A model generated the notes under the pieces. The model was not told the origin of the DNA. It saw nothing but the letters and a program-made list of their open reading frames with translations, and did no database searches. This document shows, piece after piece, positions 6,451 to 7,995 of a stretch of DNA of 7,995 nt; position 1 is the stretch's first letter, and each line of letters starts with the position of its first letter. A program made the translations under genes and the position numbers. Origin of the DNA: Bacteroidota bacterium (GTDB lineage: Bacteria > Bacteroidota > Bacteroidia > Chitinophagales > Saprospiraceae); assembly GCA_008501835.1 (NCBI GenBank), contig QQUB01000082.1, forward strand, positions 1-7,995, read 5' to 3'.

Positions 6451-6574
6451 AAAAAAGTTGTAAGTGATTGATTTTCAATGGGAAAAATCTTTATAAAAAG
6501 CGAGGATTATAATTCGCCGGAGTAGAACTTTGGTGAAGGATATAAAAGTTTAAGAATGAAATTGATATGGTAAT

Positions 6575-6650
6575 AAAAAAAAGAGCCGCTAAGCAAACAC
6601 AATGTTGTAAAAGCTGATATCTTCAGCGTACCATTGCGCTTCTTAGCGGC
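6575..6650 (-). terminator. Strong intrinsic terminator or 3' end of a small RNA
   Basis: On the minus strand GCCGCTAAGAAGCGCAATG (6650-6632) pairs with CATTGTGTTTGCTTAGCGGC (6604-6585). That gives 19 bp with two G-U pairs and one bulged G, directly followed by TC and eight T (6582-6575). The 27-base loop contains a second 5-bp hairpin, GCTGA/TCAGC. It lies 172 bases after the stop codon of the sigma operon and is the best terminator for it. An AT-rich hairpin at 6701-6733 stands between them. Confidence 0.75.
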
Positions 6651-6700
6651 CCTCGGCGGTATTATTATTTTTTGTTGCGTGTTACGAGTTCCTTTTGCCA

Positions 6701-6733
6701 AGAAATACTATTTTTCAAAAAAATAGTATTTCT
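6701..6733. other. Perfect 15-bp AT-rich hairpin
   Basis: AGAAATACTATTTTT (6701-6715) and AAAAATAGTATTTCT (6719-6733) are exact reverse complements around the loop CAA. No separate U tract follows on the minus strand. It could act as a first terminator of the sigma operon, a 3'-end stabiliser, or the end of a palindromic element together with 6761-6807. Confidence 0.6.
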
Positions 6734-6760
6734 CGACCAGCAACTTGAGCGAAGCGAAAT

Positions 6761-6807
6761 CCCGACATTTCATATCGCGGACAGGTTCCCGCACACGGAG
6801 TGTCGGG
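6761..6807. other. Nested palindromic element after the sigma operon
   Basis: CCCGACA (6761-6767) pairs with TGTCGGG (6801-6807), and inside it GCGG (6777-6780) pairs with CCGC (6789-6792). It begins 15 bases after the stop codon of the 124-residue gene. The composition is GC-rich compared with the surrounding spacer. It could be a dispersed repeat or a 3'-untranslated structure. Confidence 0.45.
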
Positions 6808-6821
6808 GAAGCAACCAAACT

Positions 6822-7196
6822 TCACTCCACCTCAATATCTCTACCCTCAGACTCTTTATCGTTCGGCCCACACCTATGCCTCCATTCCTGTTTGAATTTG
6901 GCCCGCTCCTCATCACTCATGCTCATCCATTTCTTTCTCCAGTATTGAGCCTTACTTTTGTGCCGATGTGATTTTTTACCTGGTCGGAAGCTTCCGAATA
7001 AAATTTTAGACAGTAATAATAAGCCTACTGCCTGCCAGTAAGTAAGTTTGCTTACACCGGTTACGTTTGGCAGAATCGCGTTCCATAACAGCATCACTAC
7101 CAAACCAAATCCCAGCAAAGCCAAAATTATCAACGGAAAAAAGAAATACTTTCCCTTTCCGTACATATCCTTAGATCTATGATTCCGGTGCATCAT
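6822..7196 (-). CDS. Two-TM membrane protein coupled to the ECF sigma factor, candidate sigma regulator
   Basis: A 124-residue protein whose ATG (7196) overlaps the sigma factor stop codon by one base (TAATG), so translation is probably coupled. The basic N-terminus (HRNHRSKDMYGKGK) is followed by TM1 at 17-38 (FFFPLIILALLGFGLVVMLLW), the short loop NAILPNVTGVSK, and TM2 at 51-70 (LTYWQAVGLLLLSKILFGSF). A basic, His-rich cytoplasmic tail contains YWRKKWMSMSDEERAKFKQEWRHRC at 85-109, which looks helical. I know this MLLWN...FWQAxGLLLLSxILFG pattern from small proteins next to ECF sigma factors in Bacteroidota. It lacks the zinc-binding anti-sigma motif. An anti-sigma or membrane-sensing role is inferred from the coupling and the cytoplasmic tail, not shown. 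Confidence 0.85.
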   Translation of the reverse strand: MMHRNHRSKDMYGKGKYFFFPLIILALLGFGLVVMLLWNAILPNVTGVSKLTYWQAVGLLLLSKILFGSFRPGKKSHRHKSKAQYWRKKWMSMSDEERAKFKQEWRHRCGPNDKESEGRDIEVE

Positions 7197-7762
7197 TAAT
7201 AATTTAAAAATTCATCATATAAATTTTCCAGTCTGTTTCTCAAATGTTTCACTGCATAGCCTTTTCTCGAAATCAGGGTTTTTATGTTTTCCCCGGTTCG
7301 ATCGGCAATTTCCTGAAAGGTCTGATCTTCCAGTTCGTTCCAAACAAAAACCTGACGTTGCTTTTCAGGCAGCTCATCCAATGCTCTGAATAATTCTTCC
7401 CAAAAGACTTCTTTCAGGTCCTCCATCTCCGGTGACATCTCTTCTGAAAACAGGATATCATTGAAATTCAATTCACCATCCTCGTCTTCAAAGGTGAGAC
7501 TGCCCAGGGAAAGGGGCTTTTGTTTGCGGTAATTATCAGTAATCCGGTTCCGGGCGACGCGAAACAACCAGCCGCTCAATTGCTCGATTGGCTCAGTATT
7601 CACCACCCTGCTGAACTGGTACCATACTTCCTGTAAAATATCTTCGGCATCGGCATCAGTTTTCACCCGTCCACGGATAAAATTAAACAAACGCCTTCCG
7701 TATTGTTCTACAACACCAACGATATTTTGACTTCTTTCTTCTGCCATCATTATTGTGGACAT
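7196..7762 (-). CDS. RNA polymerase sigma factor, ECF (sigma-70) family
   Basis: An alternative sigma factor of 188 residues from ATG 7762. The frame reaches a GTG at 7792, but that lies upstream of the predicted -10, and another ATG pair lies at 7750/7747. Region 2 covers about residues 18-82: LFNFIRGRVKTDADAEDILQEVW (2.1-2.2), then GWLFRVARNRITDNYRKQK (2.3-2.4, promoter melting and -10 recognition). An acidic linker (FEDEDGELNFNDILFSEEM) is followed by region 4 at about 122-185, with ALDELPEKQRQVFVWNELEDQ and the helix-turn-helix FQEIADRTGENIKTLISRKGYAVKHLR for the -35. Length and layout are those of an ECF factor without extra domains. It is the first gene of an operon with the two-TM protein. 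A shared upstream motif suggests it activates its own gene and the 98-residue membrane protein gene. Confidence 0.95.
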   Translation of the reverse strand: MSTIMMAEERSQNIVGVVEQYGRRLFNFIRGRVKTDADAEDILQEVWYQFSRVVNTEPIEQLSGWLFRVARNRITDNYRKQKPLSLGSLTFEDEDGELNFNDILFSEEMSPEMEDLKEVFWEELFRALDELPEKQRQVFVWNELEDQTFQEIADRTGENIKTLISRKGYAVKHLRNRLENLYDEFLNY

Positions 7763-7789
7763 CTTCGTCTCTTTGGCATGAAGACGAAG
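7763..7789. promoter_or_regulatory. Perfect 8-bp dyad at the sigma factor start
   Basis: CTTCGTCT (7763-7770) and AGACGAAG (7782-7789) are exact reverse complements 11 bases apart, immediately before the ATG at 7762 and covering the proposed -10. It may be an operator. If transcription begins near 7774 the dyad would not fold in the mRNA. Confidence 0.35.
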
Positions 7790-7827
7790 CACGAATGAAA
7801 TTACTTTAAATTTTTGGTATTTTTTTT
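7778..7827 (-). promoter_or_regulatory. Candidate autoregulatory ECF promoter of the sigma factor gene
   Basis: The coding strand carries an A tract and AAATTTAAAGTAA (in 7801-7826), a 14-base gap, then CGTCTTCAT (7786-7778). Over 26 bases the upstream block matches that of the 98-residue gene at 24 positions, the -10 block matches 9 of 9, and the gap length is identical while its sequence is not conserved. The start point would be near 7774, which fits translation from ATG 7762 or 7750. Confidence 0.6.
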
Positions 7828-7884
7828 AATTAATGTTTTTATATCGAATTTCGTCAACCCTAGCCAGATTAATGATTATTATAT

Positions 7885-7995
7885 TACCCTGTGCTTTAGC
7901 GCAGGGTATAATTAGGAATCCGTAGACAGGCCTTTAGGCCTTTTGTCTCGCAAGAGGAAAGGGCTGAAGCCCTGTAATTATACTTTACCCCTAAT
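7885..7995. repeat. Cluster of small GC-rich stem-loops, REP-like, running off the window
   Basis: Three hairpins lie in a row. TACCCTGTGC/GCGCAGGGTA has loop TTTA (7885-7908, one G-U). AGACA and GGCC pair with GGCC and TGTCT around TTTA (7924-7948). AGGGC/GCCCT has loop TGAA (7960-7973). TATAATTA (7907-7914) also matches TAATTATA (7975-7982), and ATTAGG (7911-7916) matches CCTAAT (7990-7995), so the latter two hairpins could form arms on a common stem. No transposase is visible. Between 7828 and 7884 there is only A/T-rich spacer. Confidence 0.55.

Noticed and set aside
6507..6701. 64-codon minus-strand open frame (MAKGTRNTQQ...).
   Set aside because: It covers the 19-bp terminator stem and its U tract, has no family resemblance and no start context.
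6672..6971. Overlapping plus-strand open frames of 99 and 67 codons.
   Set aside because: They are antisense to the end of the 124-residue gene and span two hairpins; no protein features are seen.
7763..7792. GTG at 7792 as the start of the sigma factor.
   Set aside because: It lies upstream of the proposed -10 and would only add ten residues that coincide with the promoter and dyad; ATG 7762 fits better, ATG 7750 is also possible.

Overview
The window looks like a chromosomal segment from a Bacteroidota bacterium. This rests on moderate G+C, A/T-rich spacers, no Shine-Dalgarno-like starts, a ComEC without metal ligands in its C-terminal domain, and a sigma-factor/two-TM-protein pair of a kind I associate with this phylum. 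Saprospiria-like is my guess, not a demonstrated assignment. Every gene I accept lies on the minus strand, so transcription runs from high to low coordinates.

Layout in transcription order. (1) 7763-7995: upstream region of an ECF sigma factor gene, with a cluster of small GC-rich stem-loops at the window edge. (2) 6822-7762: the sigma factor gene and a 124-residue two-helix membrane protein overlapping its stop codon by one base; the pair forms a coupled operon. (3) 6324-6821: about 500 bases without a gene, holding two strong hairpins (one with a U8 tail), a palindromic element and a promoter. (4) 5422-6323: a 98-residue membrane protein, a structured leader, and a small heat-shock protein with a His-rich N-terminus, followed by a terminator. 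(5) 4640-5421: about 780 bases of spacer with three kinds of degenerate repeat. (6) 3422-4630: a secreted protein, probably an outer-membrane barrel. (7) 2771-3357: a GxxExxY (PD-(D/E)XK-type) gene between inverted copies of a 46-bp repeat. (8) 655-2739: ComEC/Rec2-type DNA-uptake channel. (9) 1-421: N-terminal part of a secreted protein cut by the window edge.

Two observations stand out. First, the sigma factor gene and the 98-residue membrane protein gene share a bipartite upstream motif. TTACTTTAAATTTTT plus a T tract matches at 24 of 26 positions, followed after exactly 14 bases by an identical ATGAAGACG, which reads CGTCTTCAT on the coding strand. CGTC is typical of ECF -10 elements, so the sigma factor probably controls its own gene and the membrane protein, perhaps extending to Hsp20: a small envelope or protein-folding stress regulon. 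Second, the spacers carry several families of low-complexity repeat. The clearest is the exact 46-base spacing of GGTTAA-ended units beside the GxxExxY gene, with an inverted ungapped copy on its other side, which suggests a cassette-like unit.

No rRNA, tRNA, CRISPR array, transposase or phage gene was seen.
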